From Straminergon stramineum (lineage: Eukaryota; Streptophyta; Bryopsida; Hypnales; Calliergonaceae), in assembly GCA_963920665.1 (NCBI GenBank), contig OY987270.1:21292019-21356018 (forward strand): DNA of 64,000 nucleotides, read 5' to 3'. This document shows positions 37,114-48,775 of this stretch, one piece after another (within the stretch, counting starts at the first letter, position 1; every line of letters starts with the position of its first letter). A model generated the notes under the pieces. That model saw nothing but the letters and a program-made list of their open reading frames with translations. It was not told where the DNA came from and did not search any database. The position numbers and the translations under genes are program-made.

Positions 37114-38244
37114 ATGGCGCTGAAGCCAGCAGGGGGGTTTGGCACGGACCCTGTTGTTGGAGGATTGACACCAGACAAGAGGGTATCTCGGGAATACAAG
37201 GTGACGAACCGTTTGCAGGAAGGCAAAAGGCCTCTGTACGCGATTTGCTTCAACTTGATTGACTCGCGGTTCTACCACGTCTTCGCCTCGGCAGGCGGTA
37301 ACCGAGTGACAGTGTATCAGTGTCTTCCCGAAGGAGGAGCAGTGGCAGTTTTGCTTGCATTCATCGACGAGGACAAAGAGGAGGAGTTTTACACCGTGAG
37401 CTGGGCGATTGGGAGAGACGGCTCTGCATTACTCGCGTGCAGTGGCAGCAACGGCGTCATTCGCATCGTTGATTGCGAAAGCGAAAAGCTTCAGAAGAGC
37501 TTCGTCGGTCATGGCGATTCAGTTAATGAGCTTCGCACTCAAACGTTGAAGCCATGCCTCATTGCTTCCGCCAGTAAGGACGAGAGCATTAGGCTATGGA
37601 ACGCGGATACCGGCGTTTGTGTTTTGATCTTCGCTGGAGCTGGCGGCCACCGCAACGAGGTCTTGAGTGTTGATTTCCATAACTCGGATATTTTGCAAAT
37701 GGCGAGCTGTGGGATGGACAACACGATCAAGATCTGGTCCTTGAAGGACTACTGGAAATTCGTGGAGATGTCGTTTACATGGACGGATTCGCCGTCCAAG
37801 TTCCCTACCAAGCATGTCCAGTTTCCTGTTTTCAATGCTCTAGTGCACAGCAACTATGTGGACTGTACCCGCTGGCTCGGGGACTTCATTCTCTCCAAGA
37901 GCGTCGACAACGAGATTGTGTTGTGGGAGCCACTGTACAAAGTACCGGGGACGACAGCGAATGAAGGGAGAGTGGATGTTTTGCAGAAGTATCCTGCTCC
38001 GGAGTGTGACATCTGGTTTATTAAATTCTCATGTGATTTCCATTTCAACAATCTGTCGGTAGGGAACCGCGAAGGAAAGATCTATGTGTGGGACGTGCAG
38101 TCGAGCCCTCCTGCTTTGGTTGCGAAACTCGTTCATCCCCAGTGCAAGTCCCCCATTCGGCAGACGGCGACCTCTTACGACGGTAGCACTATCATGTGTT
38201 GTTGTGAAGATGGATGCATATGGCGGTGGGATGCTGTACCGTGA
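37114..38244 (+). CDS. FIE: FIE / ESC-type WD40 subunit of Polycomb repressive complex 2
   Basis: Plant homologue of Drosophila ESC and human EED: the seven-bladed WD40 scaffold of PRC2, which deposits H3K27me3 in the nucleus. The single-exon frame of 376 residues is complete; Arabidopsis FIE has 369. The N-terminus TNRLQEGKRPLYAICFN and blades such as GHGDSVNELR...SIRLWN (132-163) and GHRNEVLSVDFH...TIKIWS (178-209) are diagnostic. So are SFTWTDSPSKFPTK (220-233), VDCTRWLGDFILSKS (249-263) and the end CEDGCIWRWD (364-373). Residues matching the EED aromatic cage that reads H3K27me3 are F46, Y93, W301 and F302 (CDIWFIKF; human has Tyr at the last position). The start AGCAATGGCG is a good plant context. 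Unlike angiosperm FIE, which has many introns, there is none here. An EED-like function is inferred from homology. Confidence 0.97.
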   Translation: MALKPAGGFGTDPVVGGLTPDKRVSREYKVTNRLQEGKRPLYAICFNLIDSRFYHVFASAGGNRVTVYQCLPEGGAVAVLLAFIDEDKEEEFYTVSWAIGRDGSALLACSGSNGVIRIVDCESEKLQKSFVGHGDSVNELRTQTLKPCLIASASKDESIRLWNADTGVCVLIFAGAGGHRNEVLSVDFHNSDILQMASCGMDNTIKIWSLKDYWKFVEMSFTWTDSPSKFPTKHVQFPVFNALVHSNYVDCTRWLGDFILSKSVDNEIVLWEPLYKVPGTTANEGRVDVLQKYPAPECDIWFIKFSCDFHFNNLSVGNREGKIYVWDVQSSPPALVAKLVHPQCKSPIRQTATSYDGSTIMCCCEDGCIWRWDAVP

Positions 38245-40237
38245 TGGAAGCTTTCCTGCTGTGCAATCTGAGCAACTCGTTGCCTTCTTTGACATTTGAA
38301 ATTGGGATAGGATATGCGAGGTGGATGCCAAATTGTCCCAACTTGATCGAGAGAAGTCATATTTGGGGGGATGGTTTAAATTTCCCTTCCCTGCCATTCT
38401 AGGTAATAGAAAGACCGTCAGGAAGATGTGTGGATAAAACTGCCCTGACTTTCATTAGACATTTTTGTACCATGCACCGTAAGTTACAAGGCAAATTCCT
38501 TGTAATTTCATGGAACCAGTGATTACTATACCGAGACTTCAGCTTGAATGGTGTTCATAAATTACTTATTTAACTTGCAATTGAAGATAACTTGGTTGAG
38601 ATAAATATGACTTTCATTGTCAGAACATTGGACTGTTTATAAATGCGAAGTGTGAGTTTTTAAACTTCACGTGTATCAGCAGTGCAGTTTCTGAATGTGT
38701 CAGAGCTCTCTTCCGGTACTGAGATTTTCATCGCTGACAGCAAGTATGTTGCGCTGGTCGTCAACTTTACTCTTGAGAAAATGCAGGTGTGAGTGGTGTA
38801 GGTAACGTTTGTGCATGCAGTTGCTTATACTTTGCAGGTTTGGAAGCTGGCGTCTGCATTCAGGTCTCTGATATTAGCAACGATTTCCGTGCCTACGGTA
38901 TACAAGGTCTCTAAACTCCGCGAACAAGCTGGTATGTTCTTCGGAACCGGTATGTCTCACAGCTTCTTCATCGATTGTGGAGACTCTCAATATACCGATA
39001 CTCTTTGGACTTGGTAGTACTTTCTATTCTGTCTTATCTCAAAATACGGTATGCAATACCCAGCAGACCAGCTTGAGCTATAAGTTTGCACCATCCGATT
39101 AGAGATTGAATATATGAAAGCTTATGAACTCATGAATTTTCGAATCCTTGGTAGCGAGATTACTAATGGAATAAGCGAGTCCTAAGACTGAAGACGCGGA
39201 CTATTAGAACGTGAACAAGAAACCTAGTAAGCCTATGCATATTCTAGAGTAATTAGATAGACACTTGAGACAGGATGTTTGTGGCTGAGAATGTGAAGAA
39301 GATATTCATGAGGAATCTGATCTAAAATTCGAAAATTGGCATGTTGGATGAAAATTGATCTAAAATCATCCGACATGCCAATTTTGTTGTAGCGCCTCGT
39401 TTCATTTTCTCAGATTTTGTGTCATGGAGTACACTGTTTAGTGGGTTGCGATGTGGTTGCATTAGAGGCATATATGCCTTCCTATGTTAACAACAGCTGA
39501 GATATGTGCCTCCTGAGCTTAAGTGTTCATAATTAAGTTTTCTCCCAAACATATTAGTCACCAGGTATGATGACCACGACCTGCTCTTCGTGTATTGAGC
39601 ACGCAAGTCCTGCACTTTGTGTGAAACTTCTAGTTACATCTCCAGTGGATCCTGCAGAAATTGATTTCGATGTTGATGTACTTGACGTGATGCTCGAAGT
39701 ACTGTGCTTGAAAGTCATCAATCTTTGGAGAAAAGACTATAATTGACAACAGCCAGCCAGCGTGTGCCATTCATATTGGACTTTTGTCTTCATTGAAAAT
39801 TGTGAATTTTGGTTGTGCGCCAGGACCGTCCTTTGAAGATGGAGAGTTCCGAATTTGAGTTCTTTGTCATAATTCTTCCCCAAGTTATTGACTGTCGAAA
39901 TTCATACGTTGCATCATTGATGATCATTCTTCTCTGGTGTCCAGTGTCTTCGCAACACGAGTCCTTCCCTGCTACCACAGCTGCAGCATTCTATTTATTT
40001 TCAATTGTCAAATAATTCCATAGCCAGGCAAGAATCTGAAGGGAAGGGAGAAACTTACAGCATCCAGCACCTTCGTAGTTAGCATCACCCGGGACATGAG
40101 GACCTTGAACATGTCAACCTTTGCTCCTCACTGGGCTCCAAGTTAACAGATCAGTTAGGCAAATGAATCTACTGAAAATTGTCTAATCTTTCAAGTTATT
40201 CGATCTTCTTCCAAGCGGTAGTCAATTTTATAAACTA
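38245..40237. other. FIE 3' flank, no gene recognised
   Basis: Composition stays mixed to about 40150. A short inverted repeat TTACAAGG/CCTTGTAA lies near 38484-38505, possibly in the 3'UTR. A hairpin is at 39332-39385. Short open frames (for example 38811-39017) carry no conserved motif. Confidence 0.45.
39332..39385 (+). repeat. 54-nt hairpin with 20-bp stem
   Basis: AAAATTGGCATGTTGGATGA (39332-39351) pairs with TCATCCGACATGCCAATTTT (39366-39385). The single mismatch becomes a G-U pair in RNA. The loop is 14 nt. Confidence 0.8.
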
Positions 40238-40424
40238 CACTGAATAGGGGTATTAAGGAGACCAAAAAATTAAAGGGACTGATTGTAGAAAACTATAGAT
40301 GTTTGAAATATGATGTACATCCCTGGACACTTCAGTAACTACTGATGTACAATAAAGGCAGATATTCATATAGTGTGGAATATTGATTAATTAGTATGGG
40401 TCCCCTTAATACCCCTATTCAGTG
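40238..40424. mobile_element. MITE with CACTGAATAGGGG termini and TA target site
   Basis: The 187-bp element has terminal inverted repeats starting CACTGAATAGGGGTATTAAG. Over 29 nt including the flanking CTA the two ends differ at one base. TA flanks both ends (40236-40237 and 40425-40426). Non-coding. Near-identical arms suggest a fairly recent insertion. Confidence 0.8.
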
Positions 40425-42449
40425 TAGTAGTTTCCCTGTCACTAATAAGGCTCAACTGGAGAATCAAACTTAAGTTACTCATAGAGTGCATTGTCTCATC
40501 AGTTTACGAAAATTCATTTTTACTTGTTACTTGACTGCCAATCTGCATTTGAAAAGCATCATATGTGATTCATAGATAATGCATCTTCTTTTGTAGAAAA
40601 ATTAGTGATACCTCCCAAAAAAAATTCTACCACCATCCTATGCACAAAGAACTCTCAAGTAGAAAAAAAATGAATGAAAAATGCAACCCTTCGTCTTCTA
40701 TTGTTCATTTCAAATCATTTGGAAGCCACTTATAGTTTACCAAAAGAATTAATTAGAGAACAATACAAATATTTGGTTTACACAACATTTTGTCAGACTA
40801 TAGTGAACACTTATGGTGAATTTCCTAATTTTCCAGGAGTATCTTGTACTCCATATTTGATATGAATCTTCTTCTCTTTTTCTTAAATTTCTTTTTTTCA
40901 TTTCAAAATGTCAAAATAAAATTTGAATATTTCATGATTTATGGAAGATATGTGATTTCATATCTAAAAAATGAAGTAAGATCATTCCTACTTACACTCA
41001 ATGCTAAAATAGAACATATATCAAAAGATTTTGAAGTTTGACCTCATGACAATAAGCTTTGTCCTTATGTGGTTAAAACTCTTCAGGTATTTTCATTTTT
41101 TTTTTACAATCCACACTTATATATTATTCATGGTGATAGGTATAGAAATTTTCAATTTTCACAATGTATTCAATTGTAGATATTGAAACCTAATTTTTTT
41201 ATAATGTATTCTTAGGCCACATGTTAAATACATAAACCAAATCAACTAAAATGGAAACCTCAAGAGCTTCTTTGAACAATTGTGAATTGACTACATAACT
41301 TAAGCATATCTGTTATAATCATGGTCCCTTTCCCAATTACATCCCCTATCTATATTTGTTAAAGTTTTTTGGATTAAAATGTTGAGGAAATGTAAGTAGG
41401 GGACACAATTGGAAAAATGACATAACAATGGATATTCTTGGACATGTCTTCTCAAGGACACTAAAAGAAATTCCAAGTCTTGGTTTGAACACAATCTTTG
41501 TTTAGCGACATAGTCACATTTTTAACTATGAAGTAATTTTCTAAATGGAATCCATTCAATCCATAGGGAGAATATGACAAATACACTATACAAAGCTTGA
41601 TCCATTTAGGAGTAGTTTGCATTTTCAAATTCTTGCTCAAACTATCTTTCATGTAATAGTCTTGTCAATGCAAAGCATTGCTATCTCCTTAAGTCCATTT
41701 AGAGCCAACAAAAGATGCAAAATTAGAGAAAATTATATTAAAGAGGTCTAGGTGAACTAGAAAGTAATCTTTCAAAATGCCTTAAACCCTAAATACCCAA
41801 GGGCACCATATTTTGGTGTTGACTAAACTTTGAAGTTAAATTGAATCTCACCAAAGGTACTATTTTTGGTATTATTTTTTTAGTTGAATACCCTTAAAGT
41901 CTATTTTAAGCATCCAAAAATCCAATTTTTGAAAAAAAATATTTATGATTTTCTATTGAAGACTTTGTGCGAGGGTGTCCATTGCAAATCTTGATTATTT
42001 TGTAGCAGAGGCTCTTAGAGATGAACCTCAAATACATTGGATTTTAAGGGGAAATCACATTAAAAATTCATTTGAAAAAAATTCAAAGCAAATTTTGAGA
42101 AGTCTTGAATCGATATTTTTCATACATGTTGTGTCCTTAAATTCATATTTTATTCAAGGACCCCATTCTAGACTTGACATGTAAATTGAAGAAGATTAAA
42201 AGACTTCAAATCACTCAGATACCTTCTTGATCAAACAATAGAATCTTTCAATCCACAAAAGATGCTATTGTGATTTCTTTTCTTATTGACATATCTAATT
42301 TGAATTTGTGTGGTTATAAAAAAAATTAATTGATAAAACTTATCATATGCAAACTTTTTACTTGGGTACTTGCAAAACTCGAAGGCCTTGGGCATTTGGA
42401 GCTCATAAAATCTAAGTAGCCTACATTTTCATTGCTTTGGCTCTAAAGT

Positions 42450-42810
42450 AACTACACTTAAAAATGGACCACTCTTCAAAATCGACCCCTATTTTTGAAG
42501 GAAAACTAAACATGGAGGATACATAAAATTGTGCACATTATAAGGACAAATGTAAGGTGTAGTTGAGGGCCATTTTGGGAAGTGTATAACTCAATTTATA
42601 GAAATGTGGAGGTGGCAACCTTACAAGTGGTCAATTTTGGGTGTACTTTATGTTGTTTCAACTTCTTTTCTATGACATATTTTGATATTGCTAGTGTGAT
42701 TTCTTGATGTGCATCAAATAGATTTTGGCATCAAGGACATGACACTTTTAGCACCCTACACCTTACATCTTTGAAAATTTGTAATTAATTCACAATGTGT
42801 CCAACAAATA
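42450..42810 (+). repeat. Dispersed repeat, inverted partner of 51712-52075
   Basis: Blocks such as TTGATGTGCATCAAATAGA, ACTTTTAGCACCCTACACCT and ATCGACCCCTATTTTTGAAG recur in inverted orientation and reversed order at 51712-52075. Non-coding; family unknown. Confidence 0.75.
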
Positions 42811-43435
42811 TAAAACCAATTGGATTTTTACTCATACTCCTTCACCAATGTGCAAAAATTGTTGTTCATTTTCAAGAGTATATTAATCATGCCACATAGC
42901 TTATTCATACGATTTTAGGTGTAATTACTATACATTACATTACTATACATGGTGTGAATTATTCCACACCCCAACAGTACTTCATTAGTAGCTAAGGGGG
43001 ACAGGTGGAGGCTCAATGTGATGAGCAGGGTGCATGAAGACTAACTTACTGAATATAAGTTAATAATTATGTTAGTAAGTTAAGTTAACGGTGCCACCAA
43101 CTGCTCCAATCAAGCTAAAAGTGAACTGTGGCTGACGTGCTTTGTATTATTTTATCTCTCTGCAATGGAATTCGTTTCATTTGTTTCAAAAAAACTAAAC
43201 TAAAAGTGAACCAGTTCCAACAATGAATGAACGCATGCAGACAGCCCTACTCCAAGAGCTACCGACATATGACACGTGGCATCCAGATTTGTAATTTTAA
43301 AACTGATCATTTTAGAATGGGGTGAAATTAACTTACTGTAATATAGTATTTCCAAATCTAGAAGCAGGCAGGTGCAACAGTGTCCAAAAAGACGACACCT
43401 CATCATGCTTGCCGGAATCAAAGGCCTTCACTTAC

Positions 43436-43460
43436 TTACTGTAGAGAACCTCTACAGTAA
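43436..43460. repeat. 25-nt perfect hairpin
   Basis: TTACTGTAGAG and CTCTACAGTAA pair around AAC: an 11-bp stem with a 3-nt loop. Confidence 0.85.
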
Positions 43461-43534
43461 AATTATTCAAATAGTTGTAGCCCTGGATTTGGGTGAAGCA
43501 TAGGATTGATTAACGGTCTATTTGGTACTCTTGA

Positions 43535-44198
43535 ACAATGTCTGGGAAGAAACGGCGGCTAGTTCAAAGATAGCCGGTGGAATTGGTTAAAAAAAACCCG
43601 GTTGCAATTTGAAAACATTGGTAAAAAATTAGTGGAAAAAAAAAAAAAAAAAAAAAAAAAAATGATTTTTGAATGGGAAATAGAGAAAATAATCGGACTC
43701 TATAAGGTAGGTGGCATGAATTCTGCACGAACATTTAGAATCGCCCCTACTTTAGCTTTGAGATGGATATGAGATGGTTCTTAAATCAACCTCTGTAGTC
43801 ATTTGAATGAATCGAGAAAAAAAAGTATAATTTATTGCAAGAGCCAATCATTGTCCTTGCTTTCCCCATTTTTCTTAATAACTTCAAGTGAACAATTTAT
43901 GGAAGACCTAGTGTCATAAATAGTGGCCTATGATACAAAAGTTTGAAAATTCTTAACTAATTCAATAATGCTTCAAAAAAATGAAACCACTTGTGTCATA
44001 TTCTACATCTAAATCTCTTTGTTTGAAAAATAAACTAAAAATATTTCCATAGAAAGATGTACATGAAAAAGCAGACCAGCCCTTAGATGGGCGGTTTATG
44101 AACCTACTACCTTACTTGAAAAACCGGTTCAATTTGGGAATTGAAGGAAAATAGCCGGTAAAATTCAAAAAACATCCCGAACAATGCTCTTGAATTAA
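43535..44198 (+). mobile_element. Non-autonomous element, copy 1 (partner of 52945-53175)
   Basis: Left part (AGTTCAAAGATAGCCGGTGG, GGTTGCAATTTGAAAACAT) and right part (GGTAAAATTCAAAAAACATC) are both present in 52945-53175 in the same order. This copy carries extra sequence in between and a long A tract at about 43634-43661. Termini GAACAATGTCTGGGA and, inverted, GAGCATTGTTCGGGA agree at 11 of 15 bases. No clear duplication of a target site. Confidence 0.45.
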
Positions 44199-44442
44199 TA
44201 TTTGAACAATTGGGCTCCTCGATGGTGCAGATTGATTCAATTATGAGTTTTCTACTTAACCCCTAACTGACCAACCAACCATATATGGTAAATTAGAAAT
44301 TTCAAGCTCATTTGAGGATGGGTAGTTAAATTCTTGTGACCAGTTAAAAAAAATTTATGGGCAATTTCAAAGGTCAACTATTGAAATTTTTTATCTTTCA
44401 CAGAAAAAGGTAAATACTTGATTTCTGAGAGGTCCTCAAAGG

Positions 44443-44678
44443 GGTCGGGGTGGATTGACCCCCTCACTCATCCCCCCAAGTCAATCCATGGGCGCATGTA
44501 AAAAAAAAAGCCCCCCTATTTTGTGCTTCATTAATTTAGCTTTTGTACCTCTTAAATTTAATTTGGGGCCTCTGATTGCAAATACGAATTCAAAATTTGC
44601 AAATTTTATCATGTGTGACGAATAAAAAATTTCAGGGGTTTCTCTTGGGGACAAGCGAGGGGGTCAATCCACCCCAAA
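44443..44678. mobile_element. Mutator-like MITE with 9-bp target-site duplication
   Basis: GGGGTGGATTGACCCCCTC occurs at the left and inverted at the right; similarity runs about 29 nt. Both sides carry CCTCAAAGG (44434-44442 and 44679-44687), and 9 bp is the usual Mutator-like duplication. Three or four bases between the duplication and the repeat do not pair. A truncated relative is at 45578-45690. Confidence 0.65.
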
Positions 44679-45328
44679 CCTCAAAGGCATATATGTATCT
44701 TAGTGGAAGAGTAAAGCTTGCCCATTTCACTTGATTTGAGATTTTTAAAATTATATTTATCCATTTGCTTTGAAAATGGTCCCAATGGAAAGAGTAAAGT
44801 GTTTTCATGATTTTCACTATTGAAAATTTAAACATGCAAATGTTGATTTCGAGTTAATTGCAATTTCTACTTATAAAAAAAATTGCATTTCAACAATTGC
44901 AAGGTGGATTGTATAATGAGTTTGATAGCTCTTCATTTGGACTTAAGATTTTTGGAAGTATGTTTTAGTATGCTAACACAATTTTTAGTTGGTTATGTCA
45001 CCTCCAATCCCAAAAAAATCTTATATGCAAATTTTTGAAACATTGTGGGGGGGGGGGAGTATACTAGAAATAGAAAATGTACATTTCTCTTGTTATAATC
45101 TCACAACTTCTATGCAATTTTTCTCTCAGAATTGGTACGCATACTAATAAGCAAGCTCTTTAGACATCCATATAGTTAGATTTTGAGAATAAAACATTTT
45201 TTTTCATTGGGGATAACTATAAGCCTATGTTCTTTTTTCATAGTCAAAATACACTTGGAAAGGCTTGGGCATTTAGGGTTTCATATTTTGCATATCATAA
45301 CTTGCATAATTAACTATTGGTAATTCTA

Positions 45329-45548
45329 TAATGCCGCCATGGACACTAAGTGTCCGATGGATGACTAAGAATTCTCCCATATGAGAGAAGTGTGCAATTG
45401 TTCATCCTTAGAATTTTGTGCAAAAAAGGGGAGGTCTTGCACAATAGTATGACCTCTAATGAATACTTTTGTGTTTCAAAAGTAGATGATTCACACTTTT
45501 TCAAAAAGGAAGATTTCCATGGTGACCATCACATCCTTATAGAGTTAA
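45329..45548 (+). mobile_element. TTAA-type MITE, family A copy 3
   Basis: Colinear with 30742-30971: GATGGATGAC, TTCATCCTTAGAATTTTGTG, AGTATGACCTCTAATGAAT and AAGTAGATGAT. The left terminus is decayed; the right ends AGAGTTAA. Carries the palindrome GGACACTAAGTGTCC at 45341-45355, the equivalent of the motif in the other copies. Confidence 0.6.
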
Positions 45549-45577
45549 GGTTTGGACCTACAAGATCATAAAAGATG

Positions 45578-45690
45578 TCCGGGATGAACTGACCCTCCCT
45601 CCCTCGTTCACCCGACTTTTTTTTCCCAGGTTTACATGTTAAAAAAAGCCCCTGTGTTTTGTGCTCGATTAACAAATTTAACAAATTAAG
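45578..45690 (+). mobile_element. Truncated relative of the 44443-44678 Mutator-like MITE
   Basis: Shares the order GATGAACTGACCCTCC, TTTACATG, AAAAAGCCCC and TTTTGTGCTCGATTAA with 44453-44540. The right half is missing. Confidence 0.5.
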
Positions 45691-45905
45691 AAAATTGATA
45701 ACCAACCCACAGGTTGAATATAAAGATTGATAAGCGATTTAGCAGGTTGAATATAAGGAATACAAGATAATCAATGGTGAAGTTGAAAAACTCTCCAAAT
45801 GTTAGTTTTACATTTCCATCAAATGTAGTTTATAATAAATTTGAATATATGTATTTGTTGTGTATCCAAACATGAAGTTTTCTAGAGCAATCCTACCCAC
45901 TTTCC

Positions 45906-46240
45906 ACAAAGAGAGGTATGGTAGAACCCACCCATTACCAACTAAGCCCCATGGACAATCTATAGGTACTGTTTGGTTTTGAGAACCAAATTAGTCTTTG
46001 GATGAGTAGTTATGGAAGACTCTATGTGTTGGGGATGGATATATGTCAATTTTGGGCTTCCAATATTCATAACAATTTAAATTTAAGGAAAAAAATTATG
46101 AAAAATTTGACAACACCCATCATTTCTATCCTTCTACAGGTGATCAAAAATTAACATTGCCTTCTACTACTCCATATCATGCACATGATGCTCTCAGTGG
46201 TTGGTAATGGGTGGTTCTATTATAGAGCGGCTCTACAACA
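45906..46240. mobile_element. Possible MITE with TAGAACC(C)ACCCATTACCAAC termini
   Basis: TAGAACCCACCCATTACCAA at the left is matched, with one missing base, by the inverse of the right end near 46203-46221. Non-coding between. No target-site duplication assigned. Confidence 0.4.
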
Positions 46241-46502
46241 TGGGGATAACTGTAAATCTTCATGTCCCTTAATATAGAGTGGTTAAGTTTGTGTTGTACA
46301 AACTCTCAAAGCTCATTGGTAGTCATTGGTTCCAAATATGAATTCCCCACCACTTTCTAAATTGCATGTGGGTTGTTCCGTTAAAATTTGGGGCAAAGCC
46401 CCCAATTTTTCTCTCTCCTAGATGAAGAAACTGGCACATTCTTGCCCCTCATCAGGAATTGGGGATGATATGAAACAGAATAGCAGCCGAGCATTCGGAG
46501 TG

Positions 46503-46765
46503 AAATCAGCTAGGTCTACAGTTGGACTGTCCTGTTCCTTCAATAAATTTATACAATAATAAGGCACTTGGACGGATGGATGGAATCAATATGGCAGCAG
46601 CAGCCCCAAGTATAACAACATTGTATAACCAGGCAATGGTCCTCCCCATGCTCAGAACATATTCTAGCATGCTTTGCTTGTTAGGACCTCCTGCCATGTA
46701 AGCCATGCAGGTAGAAATAGCACTAGAAGACAAGAAGATCCCACTGATTGTCTTGCCTGCTTTGG
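46503..46765 (-). pseudogene. Unidentified coding-like fragment with a hydrophobic C-terminal segment
   Basis: This block is GC-richer than its flanks. On the minus strand a frame ending at 46506 reads SSSAISTCMAYMAGGPNKQS, then SMGRTIAWLYNVVILGAAAA and a further hydrophobic stretch before a stop, as a membrane-protein end would. An acceptor-like CAAAGCAG directly upstream (near 46766) could join it to an earlier exon; another open frame (46897-46664) overlaps. I do not recognise the family. It could be a decayed exon of a membrane protein or a captured fragment. Confidence 0.25.
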
Positions 46766-47751
46766 TGAGGGGAGAAGAAGAATTTCAAGTTTCACTGATA
46801 TTGGTGGGCAACCCATTGGTCGAGATTGGTCTATTATGAAGGAATCCATAGGCATACTACTCTTACTCGATCCCTCATCCATCCACACGGACCACATGAT
46901 AGTGCCTTTGCTCTATGGACCCTGTAGCTCTCCTTGAGAACTTTACTAGCCCGGCCCATGTGGCATCACCACCAGGTACATCCCCATTTGACCACAACAT
47001 CAAGAAGGGGTGAGGCACTTAGCTTACTACCTTGTGAGATGTAGTGGTATAGAGAAGACCCGATGCTCTGCACTAGCAACCACCCCTTAAAGTCCTCATT
47101 GAAGTTCTTCCCCTCATCTTCTCATACCCCTTACTAGCCTCCATATTTTCCACCGAGGCTATAATCAAAGTTGATGAAGTTGGCAAGAATGTAAAACTAG
47201 GTGTTACAAAGGCCCTCCGTTGTCAAGCAAATGTAGGAGTAATGGGAGGAAAGGCACAACTTGTACCATAAAGGGGAGTGGAACCATTTTTCTTTGGACA
47301 ATCGTAGCAAGCGTGAAGTGATGTTGTTGAGGCCATTGACAAGGTCCGGTGGTGATGTTCTTAGATGCATGGGAGGGATTTATTAGTTTACCCTTGAAAG
47401 ACCATCACAAAGCTCCTATGTCACAAATTGTCAATAGTAATCATGTGATTATTGTCAGGCACTACTTTCATGTTACATTTATTCATTTGAAAACACTGTT
47501 ACAACATAATATTGACATTCATGATTATAGTGCAATTTAGGCATGTCATTCATATTTGAGTTTGAAGTGTTAAAGTTACATGATAACTATGCATGACTAA
47601 AAATGTACAACTTCAATGGTTTAGTGATGGGTGACCAACTTCGTGCAAAATTAGTGCTTATTTAAGACATATAGAGTTCTTACAATAGTTATTGCACGAA
47701 CATTGTATTTTTTTATCTTTCACACTTTGCAGTACTAAGTCAATTGAAAAG

Positions 47752-48130
47752 CAGGAATTGTGTTGAAAGTGGAAATTCAGACCTCATTTAGGTATAGTAG
47801 AATATTTTTTTTCAAAACACTTTGAACTAAAAAAATTTGTTAAATAAATCTATCTTTCATCTCCCAAGACCCGTTTGATATTTAGAGTCTCGAATCAAAA
47901 GTTATAGACAAAGTTTAGAAACATGTTAAAAGTGACATTTTTTTCGACATTTTCAAACATTCTTTCTAAATTTTATCCATAACTTTTGATTCAAGACTCT
48001 AAATCTCAAATGGATTTTGGGAGATGAAAGCTAGATTGATTTAACAACTTTTATTGGTTCAAATTTTTTTGAAAAAAAATATTCTACTATGTGTAAATGA
48101 GGTCTGAATTGCTACTTTTAACACAATTCC
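47752..48130. mobile_element. Old foldback element
   Basis: Two inverted arms of about 165 bp (47752-47920 and 47963-48130) are similar through most of their length, for example TTTCATCTCCCAA, GAATCAAAAGTTAT and TCAGACCTCATTT inverted in the right arm. The short centre is AT-rich. Divergence between arms is clearly greater than in the 57-kb palindrome, so this insertion is older. No coding capacity. Confidence 0.7.
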
Positions 48131-48261
48131 TATGTTTTGGCAATAAGTAGTCAAGCTCTCATCTTCAAGTTATTCCATATCTTTTGAGTATTCATGACAA
48201 ACAATGGATTTTAGTATAAAAAGGGCCTCTCTACCCTCTATTCCCACCAAAAGCCAATAAA

Positions 48262-48415
48262 ATGATTCTTTCACCATCTCATCAAGTTTCTTGGTGGCCT
48301 ATTGATGGATTTAATTCAAGCTAAAATTGGGTTTCAATGGGATGATTCCTTCACTACACCATCAAGTTTCTTGGTGGTGTACTGATGGATTCATTTAAAG
48401 CTAAAGTTTAGTGGT
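48262..48415 (+). repeat. Two-copy tandem repeat, 80-bp period
   Basis: ATGATTCTTTCACCATCTCA at 48262 and ATGATTCCTTCACTACACCA at 48342 open units that both continue ATCAAGTTTCTTGGTGG. Confidence 0.8.
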
Positions 48416-48775
48416 CTATAGGAATCATTGAGTGAGTGGTCATGTCTGTTGTTTTTGTTGTTCATTTGAAGCTACAATAGTGAATACATTAACTCAATTT
48501 ACAAAATGAAAGAGCTTGATGAATATACACTCAAATCGATTATCATTTATATTTTAATAATTGCACCGCCTAATAAGAGGTATTACAATACAAAGAGCAA
48601 TGACATTATTGTCATGGATTTTATGTGTACTAAAATGCACAGAAAATGCTCGACAATGATAACTAATTTAAATGCATAATTTGTGTCTTTTCATTCATTT
48701 GATTAATGTAAAGAAGCTATGTAGTTAATATTGATTACAAACTAGTGCAAAATCATTTTAGTAATCATGTGCATC

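Noticed and set aside
37539..38402. Several minus- and plus-frame open stretches over FIE
   Set aside because: All overlap the FIE coding frame in other frames and show no conserved motifs.
43634..43661. Long A tract as evidence of a retroposed mRNA or SINE
   Set aside because: The partner copy at 52945-53175 shows the tract lies inside a repeated element, with related sequence continuing on both sides.
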